Made by a program: the position numbers and the translations under genes. This document shows positions 37,863 through 47,011 of a DNA stretch of 64,000 nt, piece after piece. Under the pieces are notes generated by a model, which was not told where the DNA came from, did no database searches, and saw nothing but the letters and a program-made list of their open reading frames with translations. The stretch covers positions 558,001-622,000 of the forward strand of contig NZ_JAAAPO010000002.1 in NCBI RefSeq assembly GCF_009909235.1, read 5' to 3'. This DNA is from Novosphingobium ovatum (GTDB lineage Bacteria; Pseudomonadota; Alphaproteobacteria; Sphingomonadales; Sphingomonadaceae). Position 1 is the first letter of the stretch, and each line of letters starts with the position of its first letter.

Positions 37863-38492
37863 ATGAGCCGCCTGCATGGCAAGATCGTCATCGCCACCCA
37901 CAACCAGGGTAAATTGCGCGAAATTGACGCGCTGCTCAAACCCTATGGGGTGGAATGCGTGTCGGCGGGCGATCTGGGCTTGGATGAACCTCAGGAAATC
38001 CACCACACCTTTATCGAAAACGCCGTGCTAAAGGCGCGCTATGCCGCGGAAAAGACCGGCCTGCCGGCGCTGGCGGACGATTCGGGCCTGTGTGTCGAGG
38101 CATTGGGCGGCCGCCCCGGCGTGTTCACCGCCGATTGGGCCGAACGCCAATGGTACGAAGGCCCCGAAGGCCGCGACTGGTATCTGGCGATGGGCAAGGT
38201 CGAAGGCTTGCTGTGCGAGATGGGACCCGATGTGGGCCGCTTCGCGCATTTCGCCTGTGTGTTGGCGCTGGTCTGGCCCGATGGCGTGTCGGCCGTGTAC
38301 GAAGGGCGCTGTGACGGCAAATTGACCTGGCCGCCACGAGGCAAGCTGGGCTTTGGCTTTGACCCGGTGTTTGTGCCGCAGGGCTATAGCCAGACCTTTG
38401 CCGAACTGGCGCCGATCGAAAAGCACGCCATCAGCCACCGCGCCGATGCCTTTCGCAAACTGGTGGCCGATCAGTTCGCGCCGAACGTCTAA
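37863..38492 (+). CDS. rdgB: Non-canonical purine NTP pyrophosphatase, RdgB/HAM1 family
   Basis: 209 aa. Hydrolyses dITP, ITP and XTP to monophosphates and so keeps deaminated bases out of nucleic acids. The nucleotide-binding motif IATHNQGKLREI is near the start and the catalytic ADDSGLCVEALGGRPGVF follows. KLGFGFDPVF and SHRADAFRKL close the site. ATG 37863 follows GGGAG. Its 3' end overlaps the convergent CAP gene by 4 bases. Confidence 0.95.
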   Translation: MSRLHGKIVIATHNQGKLREIDALLKPYGVECVSAGDLGLDEPQEIHHTFIENAVLKARYAAEKTGLPALADDSGLCVEALGGRPGVFTADWAERQWYEGPEGRDWYLAMGKVEGLLCEMGPDVGRFAHFACVLALVWPDGVSAVYEGRCDGKLTWPPRGKLGFGFDPVFVPQGYSQTFAELAPIEKHAISHRADAFRKLVADQFAPNV

Positions 38493-39253
38493 CCCACCCT
38501 TTGACCAAAAACATTGCCGGCGGGCCAGTAACGGCACACCAGATAGTCGTTACCCCGCCGGTCCGGCCCCACCCCGCGCACCGTGGCACAGCCAACGGCG
38601 CGGGTGCGGCGCCAGATGATCTGGGTGTAATGGCCCACCCCGTGCCAATCGCCGGTACGCGCCACTTGCGGGAAAGTGCCGGGGGTGAAATCGGCGCGCT
38701 CTGAAATAAAGTCGGCGATCATCGCCTCGGGGCTGAACGCGCCGCCGGTGCCCATATACAGGTTTTCGCCGGTGTCATCGCCATCCATCCGCCGCAGGTG
38801 CGATGGCGAATGTTCAAAGCGTCCCGTCGCGGCCAGTTCGCTGGCCCAGATCCGCGCCGCATCGGCCAGCCGCGCGTCCCACATCAGCGGCGCCAGACCC
38901 AGTCGTGTCCTTTCGCGGTTATGCGCGGTCAATACGCGAGTCGTATAGCTATCACTGACAACAAAATCGCGGGGCGGCGCGGGGGCGGTGCTGATCCGGG
39001 GCAAAGCGCGCGCCATTCCCGGCGGCGGGCCAAAGGCATCGGTGCCGGTGACGGGCGCATATTCCAGTTTTGGCAAAGGTTTAGGGGAAGTGCGCGCCTC
39101 ATAGGCCTGTGGTTCGGGGGTGGAGAGCCCGCGCACCCCCTGTATCACCCCACCCAGCGCCAGCAACACCGCGCCGCCTGCCACCAACCGCCGGGCAAAG
39201 CGCGGCAAAGGCCGGTTTTCCGCCGTTTTCCGTAGGGGATGGTGCGAATTCAT
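38489..39253 (-). CDS. Membrane-anchored CAP-domain (SCP/PR1) protein
   Basis: 254 aa. One N-terminal hydrophobic helix (residues ~22-43, LVAGGAVLLALGGVIQGV) acts as an anchor or uncleaved signal. A Pro-rich linker leads to a CAP domain: VLTAHNRERTRLGLAPL, HSPSHLRRM and the signature GHYTQIIWRRTRAVGC, with a final C-x5-P. Bacterial CAP proteins are extracytoplasmic and mostly uncharacterised. It converges on rdgB. Confidence 0.85.
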   Translation of the reverse strand: MNSHHPLRKTAENRPLPRFARRLVAGGAVLLALGGVIQGVRGLSTPEPQAYEARTSPKPLPKLEYAPVTGTDAFGPPPGMARALPRISTAPAPPRDFVVSDSYTTRVLTAHNRERTRLGLAPLMWDARLADAARIWASELAATGRFEHSPSHLRRMDGDDTGENLYMGTGGAFSPEAMIADFISERADFTPGTFPQVARTGDWHGVGHYTQIIWRRTRAVGCATVRGVGPDRRGNDYLVCRYWPAGNVFGQRVG

Positions 39254-39300
39254 CGCCCTTGCTCTTGACAGAGCGGCCTTAAAACCGCGTGAAGAACCCC

Positions 39301-40464
39301 ATGGCCCGCGCCCTTTACATCCACTGGCCCTTTTGCCTGAAAAAGTGCCCCTATTGCGACTTCAACAGCCATGTCCGCGATGGGGTGGATGTAGAATTGT
39401 GGCGCAAATCCATGCTGTTAGACATGGCGCGCGAGGCGGAGCTGGCAGGCGGCGAACCACTGACCAGCATCTTTTTCGGTGGCGGCACCCCCAGCCTGAT
39501 GCCCCCTGCGCTGGTGGCCGATTTGCTGGCGGCGGCCCAGCGTCACTGGGGCTTTGCACCGGGGATAGAGATCACCCTGGAGGCCAATCCATCCAGCGTA
39601 GAATCCGCCAATTTCAAGGCTTTGGCAGCAGCAGGCGTCAATCGCGTGTCGCTGGGTGTGCAGGCGCTGGACGATGCGGCGCTGCGCTTTTTGGGGCGGC
39701 TGCACGGCGCGGACGAGGCCTTGGCGGCGCTGGAGGTGGCGCAAACCCATTTCGCCCGCGTCAGTTTCGACCTGATCTATGCCCGCCCCGGCCAGACCAT
39801 GGCCGATTGGGAGGCCGAACTGACCCGCGCACTGTCATTAGGTACGGACCATATGTCCTTGTATCAATTGACGATTGAGGAAGGGACTCGGTTCGCCACA
39901 CTGGTCCGCGAAGGGGCGTTTACCCCGTTGGAAGATGACCCGGCGGCCGATCTCTTTGCCCTGACGCGGGCACTGACGGCGGCGGCGGGCATGCCTGCAT
40001 ACGAAGTCTCAAATCATGCCCGTAAAGGTCAGGAAAGTCGACATAATCTGACCTATTGGCGCTATGGCGACTATGCCGGGATCGGTCCTGGCGCACATGG
40101 ACGGCGACCGGGCGCGGATGGCATTCCTTGCGCCACCACCCGCCACAAAAAGCCTGAAAACTGGTTGAATGCCGTGGCAAATCAGGGCGATGGCGTGGCT
40201 GATGCGCGCGCCCTTTCCTCCCGAGAACAGGCAGCCGAGGCAATGCTGATGGGCCTGCGTCTGGCCGAAGGGGTGAACCCGGCGGCACTGGCCGCGCGTT
40301 TTGGCCTGATGCCTGCCGAATTGGTCGATGCGGACCGACTGGCGCTTTATGCCCGTCAGGGATTGTGCTGGCAAAACAATGGCCTGATCGGCGTGACCGA
40401 GGCCGGAATGCTGGTGCTGAACGCGTTGATCGCCGAACTGGTACCGGCAGGTTTGGTGGCATGA
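39301..40464 (+). CDS. hemW: Radical SAM heme chaperone HemW
   Basis: 387 aa. The cluster motif CLKKCPYC (C12, C16, C19) lies in WPFCLKKCPYCDFNSH. FFGGGTPSLM for SAM binding and the HNLTYWRYGDYAGIGPGAHG segment separate HemW from true HemN oxidases. HemW carries heme to membrane proteins; older annotations call it oxygen-independent coproporphyrinogen oxidase. ATG 39301 matches the family; a GTG at 39289 adds four residues. Its stop overlaps the next start (ATGA). Confidence 0.92.
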   Translation: MARALYIHWPFCLKKCPYCDFNSHVRDGVDVELWRKSMLLDMAREAELAGGEPLTSIFFGGGTPSLMPPALVADLLAAAQRHWGFAPGIEITLEANPSSVESANFKALAAAGVNRVSLGVQALDDAALRFLGRLHGADEALAALEVAQTHFARVSFDLIYARPGQTMADWEAELTRALSLGTDHMSLYQLTIEEGTRFATLVREGAFTPLEDDPAADLFALTRALTAAAGMPAYEVSNHARKGQESRHNLTYWRYGDYAGIGPGAHGRRPGADGIPCATTRHKKPENWLNAVANQGDGVADARALSSREQAAEAMLMGLRLAEGVNPAALAARFGLMPAELVDADRLALYARQGLCWQNNGLIGVTEAGMLVLNALIAELVPAGLVA

Positions 40465-41378
40465 CCGATGCGCCCGATCTGGCGGCACAGGCCGATCTGA
40501 TCGCGGCGTGGACCGACCATCTGACCCATCACCGCCGCCGCAGCCCCCATACCGTGCGCGCCTATGTCGCCACCGCCAGCCGTCTGATCCGGGCGGTCGA
40601 CGCGCGCGACTGGGGGGCGCTGGCGGCGCTAGATCTGGCGGATTTGCGCCGGTTTCTGGCGGACCGACGGGCGGGCGGGCTGGTCAATACCTCTGCCGCG
40701 CGTGAGGCCTCGGCACTGCGCGCCTTCCTCGGCTTTGCGCGTGACCGGGCGGGCCTGCCGCTGGCCGCGCCGCCGCGCCTGCGCAGCCCCAAGGTCAAGC
40801 CCGGCATTCCCCGCCCCGTCACCCCCGACGAGGCCGTTGCCCTGGCCGAGACGGTGGAGGAAAACGCCGCGCATCAATGGGTTGGCCTGCGCGATCGGGC
40901 GGTGTTGATCCTGCTCTATGGCGCGGGCCTGCGCATTGCCGAGGCGCTGTCGCTGACCGGCGCCGACTGGCCAATGGGCGCCACCCTGCGCGTCACGGGC
41001 AAAGGTCGCAAGCAGCGCGATGTGCCGATCCTGCCCGCCGTGCGCGACGCCATTGCTGCCTATATCGCCGCCTGCCCGTGGCCCATCATCCGCGACAAAC
41101 CCTTGTTTCGTGGGGTAAAAGGCGGCCCATTATCGCCCACCATTGTCCAACGCGCCGTGCAAACCGCGCGCGAACAACTGGGCCTGCCTGACACCGCCAG
41201 CCCGCATGCGCTGCGCCATGCCTTTGCCACGCATTTGTTGGGCGCGGGGGCGGATTTGCGGTCTTTGCAGGAACTGCTGGGCCATGCCAGCCTGTCCTCG
41301 ACACAGGTCTATACGCGGGTCGATGCGGCGGTCATGCTGGATGCCTACCGCCGCGCCCATCCGCGCGAAAATTCCTGA
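40461..41378 (+). CDS. xerC: Tyrosine recombinase XerC/XerD-like
   Basis: 305 aa. N-terminal SAM-like DNA-binding domain (HRRRSPHTVRAYVATASRLI) and a complete catalytic domain: Arg in GAGLRIAEAL, Lys in TGKGRKQRD, HALRHAFATHLL, LLGHASLSSTQ and Tyr284. The size and motifs are those of the Xer recombinases that resolve chromosome dimers at dif. It overlaps hemW by ATGA, a stable chromosomal setting that argues against a mobile integrase. XerC versus XerD cannot be settled here. Confidence 0.88.
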   Translation: MTDAPDLAAQADLIAAWTDHLTHHRRRSPHTVRAYVATASRLIRAVDARDWGALAALDLADLRRFLADRRAGGLVNTSAAREASALRAFLGFARDRAGLPLAAPPRLRSPKVKPGIPRPVTPDEAVALAETVEENAAHQWVGLRDRAVLILLYGAGLRIAEALSLTGADWPMGATLRVTGKGRKQRDVPILPAVRDAIAAYIAACPWPIIRDKPLFRGVKGGPLSPTIVQRAVQTAREQLGLPDTASPHALRHAFATHLLGAGADLRSLQELLGHASLSSTQVYTRVDAAVMLDAYRRAHPRENS

Positions 41379-41390
41379 TCGCGCCGTGGC

Positions 41391-42395
41391 TTAGCCCGCA
41401 ACCATCGCGGTGTGGCGGCGCGCGATCGCGTCCCAGATCAGCCCGCCGCAATCCACCCCGTCAAAGCGGTCGATGGCGACAATCCCGGTCGGGCTGGTGA
41501 CGTTGATCTCGGTCAGCCAGTGGCCGCCGATGACGTCAATGCCGACAAACACCAGCCCCCGCTTGCGCAGTTCCGGCGCCAGAACGGCGCAGATTTCCGC
41601 CTCTCGCGGCGTCAGTTCGGTCTTTTCCGCGCTGCCGCCCACGGCCAGATTGCTGCGGAATTCGCCAGCGCCGGGGCGGCGGTTGATGGCGCCCGCCACC
41701 TCGCCATCGATCAACACGATGCGCTTGTCGCCCTTGGCCACGTCGGGCAGGAAGGGCTGCACCATATAGGGCTCCTTCCACATCTGGCCAAACACCTCGA
41801 CCAGCGCGCCCAGATTGGCACCGTCCGCCGTGATGCGGAACACCGCTTTGCCGCCATTGCCATGCAGCGGCTTCATCACCAGATCACCGGGCAGGCCCTG
41901 CGCCACCATTTTGGCCTGAAAATCGCGCACGTCCTCGATCCGGCGGGCGACCAGCGTTGGCGGCATAAATTGTGGGAAATCCAGCACAAATACCTTTTCG
42001 GGGCAGTTGCGCACCTGTTCGGGGTCGTTGATCACCAGCGTGCGACCCTTCAGCTTTTCCAGCAGATGCGCGCCCGTGATATAGCCCAGATCGAACGGCG
42101 GGTCCTGACGCATCAGCACCACGTCGATGTCGTCCACCAGATCGATCGTGGCAAATTCGCCCAGCGTATAGTGGCTTTCGCCAGCCGACGCCGGACGGCG
42201 CACGGTGACAGGCGCGGCCCAAGCCGTCAGTGTCCCCGGCCCCTCGCCCGTGCTGGTCCAAGCCAATGATCCGACATCATAATACCACAGGCTGTAGCCA
42301 CGCGCCTGCGCCGAAAGCATCAGGTGAAAGGTGCTGTCACCGGCCACATTGATTGAATGCAGCGGGTCCATCTGGACGGCAACGCGCAGGCTCAT
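41391..42395 (-). CDS. gshB: Glutathione synthetase
   Basis: 334 aa ATP-grasp ligase that joins gamma-glutamylcysteine and glycine. N-terminal MSLRVAVQMDPLHSINVAGD, then MRQDPPFDLGYI, the ATP-grasp segment LVMKPLHGNGGKAVFRI and the metal-binding NVTSPTGI are all present. It follows rsmI and yraN on the same strand, 27 bases from yraN. It supplies glutathione to enzymes such as the GST at 48.8 kb. Confidence 0.96.
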   Translation of the reverse strand: MSLRVAVQMDPLHSINVAGDSTFHLMLSAQARGYSLWYYDVGSLAWTSTGEGPGTLTAWAAPVTVRRPASAGESHYTLGEFATIDLVDDIDVVLMRQDPPFDLGYITGAHLLEKLKGRTLVINDPEQVRNCPEKVFVLDFPQFMPPTLVARRIEDVRDFQAKMVAQGLPGDLVMKPLHGNGGKAVFRITADGANLGALVEVFGQMWKEPYMVQPFLPDVAKGDKRIVLIDGEVAGAINRRPGAGEFRSNLAVGGSAEKTELTPREAEICAVLAPELRKRGLVFVGIDVIGGHWLTEINVTSPTGIVAIDRFDGVDCGGLIWDAIARRHTAMVAG

Positions 42396-42422
42396 CAGGC
42401 TTCCTCTTTCATCAGCGCCCCG

Positions 42423-42797
42423 TCACAGGGGCATCCAGGCATTGTGGATGTGGCGCGGCGCCACGCCCGGCGCAAGTAGGACGACATCCACCCGGATGTC
42501 ATCATTTGTTTGGCCGTGCTTAGCAAAAATGATCTCGGCGGCGCGGGCAACGCGGGTCAGGCGGCGCTGATCGATGGCATCGGCCAGGGCCGCCGGATCC
42601 GCCCGCCATTTCACCTCGACACAGACGATGCAGGCGCCATCGCGCGCGACGATGTCCACCTCGCCGCGCGGGGTTTTGACCCGCTGGGCGATGATCTGCC
42701 AGCCCAACTCCGTCAGATAGGCCGCCGCCTCGCCCTCCCCGCGCCGCCCGTGGGCGTCCGCGGCGATGCGGTCGGCCTGACGGCGCCAGTCGCTCAT
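42423..42797 (-). CDS. yraN: YraN (UPF0102) nuclease-fold protein
   Basis: 124 aa. Predicted Holliday-junction-resolvase-like fold with the PD-(D/E)xK-type residues E46 and D48 in GEVDIVARDG and E61, K63 in CVEVKWR. The biochemical role is not established. The ATG overlaps the rsmI stop by 4 bases; rsmI-yraN is a conserved pair. Confidence 0.9.
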   Translation of the reverse strand: MSDWRRQADRIAADAHGRRGEGEAAAYLTELGWQIIAQRVKTPRGEVDIVARDGACIVCVEVKWRADPAALADAIDQRRLTRVARAAEIIFAKHGQTNDDIRVDVVLLAPGVAPRHIHNAWMPL

Positions 42798-43621
42798 TTC
42801 AACGACAAAGCCAGCGCATACAGCGCCTTGCGGTCCAACCCGGTGGCCTTTGCAACGGCAGCGGCCGCTTGGCTGGCCTTGGCGTGGGTCAGTTCGGCGC
42901 GCAGCATGGCCTCGGCATCGTCCATCGTCGCCACCTGCGCCACCGGCGGGCCAACCATCAGCACGATCTCACCCTTTGGCGGGTGGGCCGCGTAATGGGC
43001 GATCAGTTCGGCGGGCGGGCCGCTGCGGCATTCCTCATACAGCTTGGTCAGTTCGCGCGCCACGGCCACCTCACGCCCCGGCAAGACCTCGGCCACTGCC
43101 GCCAGCGTATCCAGCAGGCGCGGCCCCGTTTCGTAAAAGATCAACGTGGCAGGCACCGCCGCCAGCTCGGCCAGCGTGTCGGCCCGCGCCTTTGCCTTGG
43201 GCGGGAGGAAGCCGGCGAACAGGAAACGGTCGGTCGGCAGGCCCGCCAGCGTCATCCCCATCACCGCCGCGCAAGGGCCCGGCAGGCTGGTGACGGCAAT
43301 CCCGCGTTCGCGTGCCGCCCGCACCAGCCGATAGCCGGGGTCTGAAATCAGCGGCGTCCCCGCGTCCGAGACCAGCGCCACCGGCTGCTCTGCCATCAGC
43401 GCCAGCAGGCCTTCGCGCGCATGATCGTCGGCGTGATCGTCATGGCGGATCAGCCTTTGACGAATATCCAGATGCTGCAACAATTTGCCCGTGACGCGCG
43501 TGTCTTCGCAGGCTACGGCGGCGACGCCCCGCAGGGTTTCAACCGCCCGCAGCGTGATGTCGCCCAGATTGCCAATCGGCGTGGCCACGATATACAGGCC
43601 GGGTGATAAGGTATGTGCCAT
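42794..43621 (-). CDS. rsmI: 16S rRNA (cytidine-2'-O)-methyltransferase RsmI
   Basis: 275 aa. Methylates the 2'-O of C1402 in 16S rRNA with SAM. The start LSPGLYIVATPIGNLGDIT is the family signature. EDTR, VSDAGTPLISDPG and PGPCAAVMGMTLAGLPTDRF follow. I place the start at ATG 43621; a second ATG at 43639 is possible. It is divergent from the LpoA-like gene. Confidence 0.95.
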   Translation of the reverse strand: MAHTLSPGLYIVATPIGNLGDITLRAVETLRGVAAVACEDTRVTGKLLQHLDIRQRLIRHDDHADDHAREGLLALMAEQPVALVSDAGTPLISDPGYRLVRAARERGIAVTSLPGPCAAVMGMTLAGLPTDRFLFAGFLPPKAKARADTLAELAAVPATLIFYETGPRLLDTLAAVAEVLPGREVAVARELTKLYEECRSGPPAELIAHYAAHPPKGEIVLMVGPPVAQVATMDDAEAMLRAELTHAKASQAAAAVAKATGLDRKALYALALSLK

Positions 43622-43690
43622 GCGCCGTTCATGGACCATCCATGCAACCGGGCACAAGAGGGCGGTTGCCACAGGATTGAGGGTGTGACG

Positions 43691-44842
43691 ATGAAACGCA
43701 GGGATTTGGGCAGGCTGGTGCTGGTGGGCGCGACCTCGTCGCTGTTGGCGGCCTGTGCGGTAGTGCCCAAAGGCCCGCCAGAAACGCCGCCCCCCGCGCC
43801 CCAGCCCGCGCCTGCGCCTCTGCCTGCTGATGTCGCGCGGCACCGCATCGCGCTGTTGGTGCCCACCATGGGGCCCAATGCGGCCGCCGGGCAGTCGGTG
43901 GCCAATGCCGCGACACTGGCGCTGATGGATTTCAACGCGGCCAATCTCCGCATCACCACCTATGACACCTCGATCAGCGCCGAACAGGCGGCCAAGCGCG
44001 CGCTGGCCGATGGCAATGCGCTGATTCTGGGGCCTTTGCTGGGCGATGACGCGCCCGCAGTGGCCCGCATCGCGCGCAGCATGCGGGTGCCGGTGATCTC
44101 GTTTTCCAATGATTACGCGGTGGCGGGTGGCAATGTCTTTGTCATCGGCACGCCGCCGGCCCAAACCATCGATCGCGTGGTGCGCCACGCCCGCGCGCAG
44201 GGCGTGACGCAATTTGCCGCGCTGATGCCGCTGGGCTCCTATGGTGAGCGGGCCTCGGCCGCGGTGATCGCGTCGGTGCGGCAGGCAGGCGGCACGCTGG
44301 TGGCGATGGAGAATTACGACCGATCGGCCGCTTCGGTCAGCGCGGCGGCGAAAAAGCTGAAGGCGCGCGGCGGGTATGAGGCGGTGCTGATCGGCGATAC
44401 CGCGCAGATGGCGGTGCTGGCAGCGCCCATCCTGCGCGCGGGCAATCCCAAGGTCCGCATTCTGGGCAATGAATTGTGGAGCGGCGAAAGCGCCGTGGCC
44501 CGCACGCCCGCACTGTCGGGCGCATGGTTTGCCGCGCTGACCGATGCGCGCTTCGCCGGACGCTTTGCCGACAGCTACAAGGCGCGGTTTGGCGCGGCGC
44601 CCTATCGCATCGCCACGCTGGGCTATGACAGCGTGCTGTTGACGCTGCGCATCGCCCGCGACTGGCAGCCCGGATCGCCCTTTCCTGCCGCCCGCCTGTA
44701 CGACCACGAAGGCTTCGTCGGGCTGGATGGCGCGTTCCGGTTTGGCGCGAACAATGTGATCGAGCGCGCGCTGGAAGTGCGCGAGGCAGGCGGCGGGCGG
44801 GTGCGCGTCATCAGCCCGGCTCCGCCGCGTTTCGATAACTGA
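43691..44842 (+). CDS. Penicillin-binding protein activator, LpoA/LppC-like lipoprotein
   Basis: 383 aa. A lipoprotein signal (MKRRDLGRLVLVGATSSLLAAC) is followed by a Pro-rich linker and a periplasmic-binding-protein fold (HRIALLVPTMGPNAAAG, LGPLLGDDAPAVARIA, PVISFSNDYAVAGG). This corresponds to the C-terminal half of E. coli LpoA, which activates PBP1A; the TPR half is missing, as is common in alphaproteobacteria. ATG 43691 follows GAGGG. Divergent neighbour of rsmI, a widespread arrangement. Confidence 0.82.
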   Translation: MKRRDLGRLVLVGATSSLLAACAVVPKGPPETPPPAPQPAPAPLPADVARHRIALLVPTMGPNAAAGQSVANAATLALMDFNAANLRITTYDTSISAEQAAKRALADGNALILGPLLGDDAPAVARIARSMRVPVISFSNDYAVAGGNVFVIGTPPAQTIDRVVRHARAQGVTQFAALMPLGSYGERASAAVIASVRQAGGTLVAMENYDRSAASVSAAAKKLKARGGYEAVLIGDTAQMAVLAAPILRAGNPKVRILGNELWSGESAVARTPALSGAWFAALTDARFAGRFADSYKARFGAAPYRIATLGYDSVLLTLRIARDWQPGSPFPAARLYDHEGFVGLDGAFRFGANNVIERALEVREAGGGRVRVISPAPPRFDN

Positions 44843-44932
44843 CGGGCTGGCCACGCTTTTGCACCGTTTCAGGTGATAAACGAGGGGCGCGGCGCTTGCG
44901 CGCGGGGGCAGGTGCGGTCTAATGTTCCTGTC

Positions 44933-46930
44933 ATGTCCGACGATCTGTTTGAAACACCACAGGGCCCCACCGGCGAGGCCTATGACGGCAGCGCGATCGA
45001 GGTGCTGGAGGGGCTGGAGCCGGTGCGCCGCCGCCCAGGCATGTATATCGGCGGCACGGACGAACGCGCCCTGCACCATCTGGTGGCCGAGGTGCTGGAC
45101 AACGCCATGGACGAGGCGGTGGCCGGCCATGCCAACCGCATCGAGGTAACGCTGGAGGAAGCCCCCGGCAGCGCGGGGCGCATCACCATCACCGACAACG
45201 GGCGCGGCATCCCTGTCGACGAACACCCCAAGTTTCCGGGCAAATCGGCGCTGGAGGTGATCCTCTCCACCCTGCATTCGGGGGGCAAGTTTTCGGGCAA
45301 GGCATACGCCACCAGCGGCGGTCTGCATGGCGTGGGCATCAGCGTGGTCAACGCGCTCTCCACCCTGACCCGGGTTGAGGTGGCGCGGAACAAGGAATTG
45401 TTCGCGCAGGAGTTTTCCAAGGGCGTGACGCTGGGCCCGATCCAGAAGATCGGCGCGGCCCCCAACCGGCGCGGCACCAGCGTGATGTTCACGCCTGATC
45501 CCGAGATTTTTGGCACCGAGGCGCGGTTCAAGCCCGCCCGCCTGTTCAAACTGGTGCGGTCAAAGGCCTATCTGTTCGCGGGCGTCGAAATCCGCTGGAA
45601 ATGCGCGCCCGCTCTGGCGTCGGAGGATGTGCCGGCAGAGGCGACCTTCCAGTTCCCCGGCGGCTTGGCCGACCATCTGGCCGAACAGGTGCAGGGCCGC
45701 GAATGCGTCACCACCGCCCCTTTTTCCGGCACACAGGATTTCCCCGGAGAACTGAACGGCCGCGTCGAATGGGCCATCGCCTGGCCTTTGTGGTCCGAGG
45801 GGGCCTATAGCTATTACTGCAACACCATCCCCACGCCCGATGGCGGCACCCATGAACAGGGCATGCGCGCCGCGCTGACCAAGGGGATCCGCGCCTTTGC
45901 CGATCTGGTGGGCAACAAGAAGGCCAAGGACATCGCGCCCGAGGACGTGGTGGTGGGCTGTGAGGCGATGCTGAGCGTCTTCATCCGCGATCCCCAGTTC
46001 CAGTCCCAGACCAAGGACCGCCTGACCAGCCCCGAGGCGGCGCGGCTGGTGGAAAACGCCATCCGCGACCATTTCGACCATTTCCTGACTGACAATATGG
46101 AGCGCGGCAAGGCGCTGTTGTCGCATGTGATGGAACGCATGGACGAGCGTCTGCGCCGCAAGGCCGAGCGCGAGGTCAAGCGCAAGACCGCCACCAACGC
46201 GCGCAAGCTGCGCCTGCCCGGAAAGCTGACCGATTGCAGCGGCGAGGGGGACGGCGAAACCGAACTGTTCATCGTCGAGGGCGATTCGGCAGGCGGCAGC
46301 GCCAAACAGGCCCGCGACCGCAAGACGCAGGCGATCCTGCCCATTCGCGGTAAAATCCTGAACGTCGCCAGCGCCACGGCTGACAAGATCCGCGCCAACA
46401 GCGAAATCGCCGATCTGGCGCTGGCCATGGGATGTGGCCTGCGCAAGGACTGCAACGCGGACAATCTGCGTTATGACCGCATCATCATCATGACCGACGC
46501 CGATGTTGACGGGGCGCATATCGCCACGCTGTTGATGACGTTCTTTTTCCAGGAAATGCCCGATGTGGTGCGGCGCGGCCACATATATCTGGCACAGCCG
46601 CCGCTCTATCGTTTGACGGCGGGCAAGGAGAGCGCCTATGCCCGCGATGACGCCCACCGCGCCGAGTTGGAAGCGACCAAGTTCAAGGGCAAAAAGGTGG
46701 AAGTGGGCCGGTTCAAGGGTCTGGGCGAAATGAACCCGCAGCAATTGCGCGAAACAACCATGGACCCGGCCAAACGCAGCCTGTTGCGCATTACTTTGCC
46801 GCCAGAATATGAAGGCCGCGCGGCGGTCAAGGATCTGGTCGACCGCCTGATGGGCCGCAATCCGGAACACCGCTTTCACTTTATCCAGAACCGCGCCAGC
46901 GACATCGACCGCGATCTTATTGACGCGTGA
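44933..46930 (+). CDS. parE: DNA topoisomerase IV subunit B
   Basis: 665 aa. GHKL ATPase with EVLDNAMDEAV and GGLHGVGISVVNALS, then the TOPRIM motifs FIVEGDSAGGSAKQ and DADVDGAHIATLLM. The C-terminal PQQLRETTMDP is shared with GyrB, but the short length points to ParE. With ParC it decatenates chromosomes. The start ATG 44933 (MSDDLFE) is family-like; the ribosome-binding site is weak. Confidence 0.93.
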   Translation: MSDDLFETPQGPTGEAYDGSAIEVLEGLEPVRRRPGMYIGGTDERALHHLVAEVLDNAMDEAVAGHANRIEVTLEEAPGSAGRITITDNGRGIPVDEHPKFPGKSALEVILSTLHSGGKFSGKAYATSGGLHGVGISVVNALSTLTRVEVARNKELFAQEFSKGVTLGPIQKIGAAPNRRGTSVMFTPDPEIFGTEARFKPARLFKLVRSKAYLFAGVEIRWKCAPALASEDVPAEATFQFPGGLADHLAEQVQGRECVTTAPFSGTQDFPGELNGRVEWAIAWPLWSEGAYSYYCNTIPTPDGGTHEQGMRAALTKGIRAFADLVGNKKAKDIAPEDVVVGCEAMLSVFIRDPQFQSQTKDRLTSPEAARLVENAIRDHFDHFLTDNMERGKALLSHVMERMDERLRRKAEREVKRKTATNARKLRLPGKLTDCSGEGDGETELFIVEGDSAGGSAKQARDRKTQAILPIRGKILNVASATADKIRANSEIADLALAMGCGLRKDCNADNLRYDRIIIMTDADVDGAHIATLLMTFFFQEMPDVVRRGHIYLAQPPLYRLTAGKESAYARDDAHRAELEATKFKGKKVEVGRFKGLGEMNPQQLRETTMDPAKRSLLRITLPPEYEGRAAVKDLVDRLMGRNPEHRFHFIQNRASDIDRDLIDA

Positions 46931-47011
46931 TTGGCGCTGACTTGGCGATTTCAGGCATTGCCATCAAATATTTGGATTGTAGTCTGCACCCCTGATGTGA
47001 CAGGGGGGCTT

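Noticed and set aside
40461..41378. Tyrosine recombinase as the integrase of the accessory block
   Set aside because: It is 30 kb from the block, overlaps hemW in a stable chromosomal setting and has Xer length and motifs.
42794..45328. 844-aa frame that would fuse an upstream stretch to rsmI
   Set aside because: The upstream part is antisense to the LpoA-like lipoprotein; RsmI begins normally at 43621.
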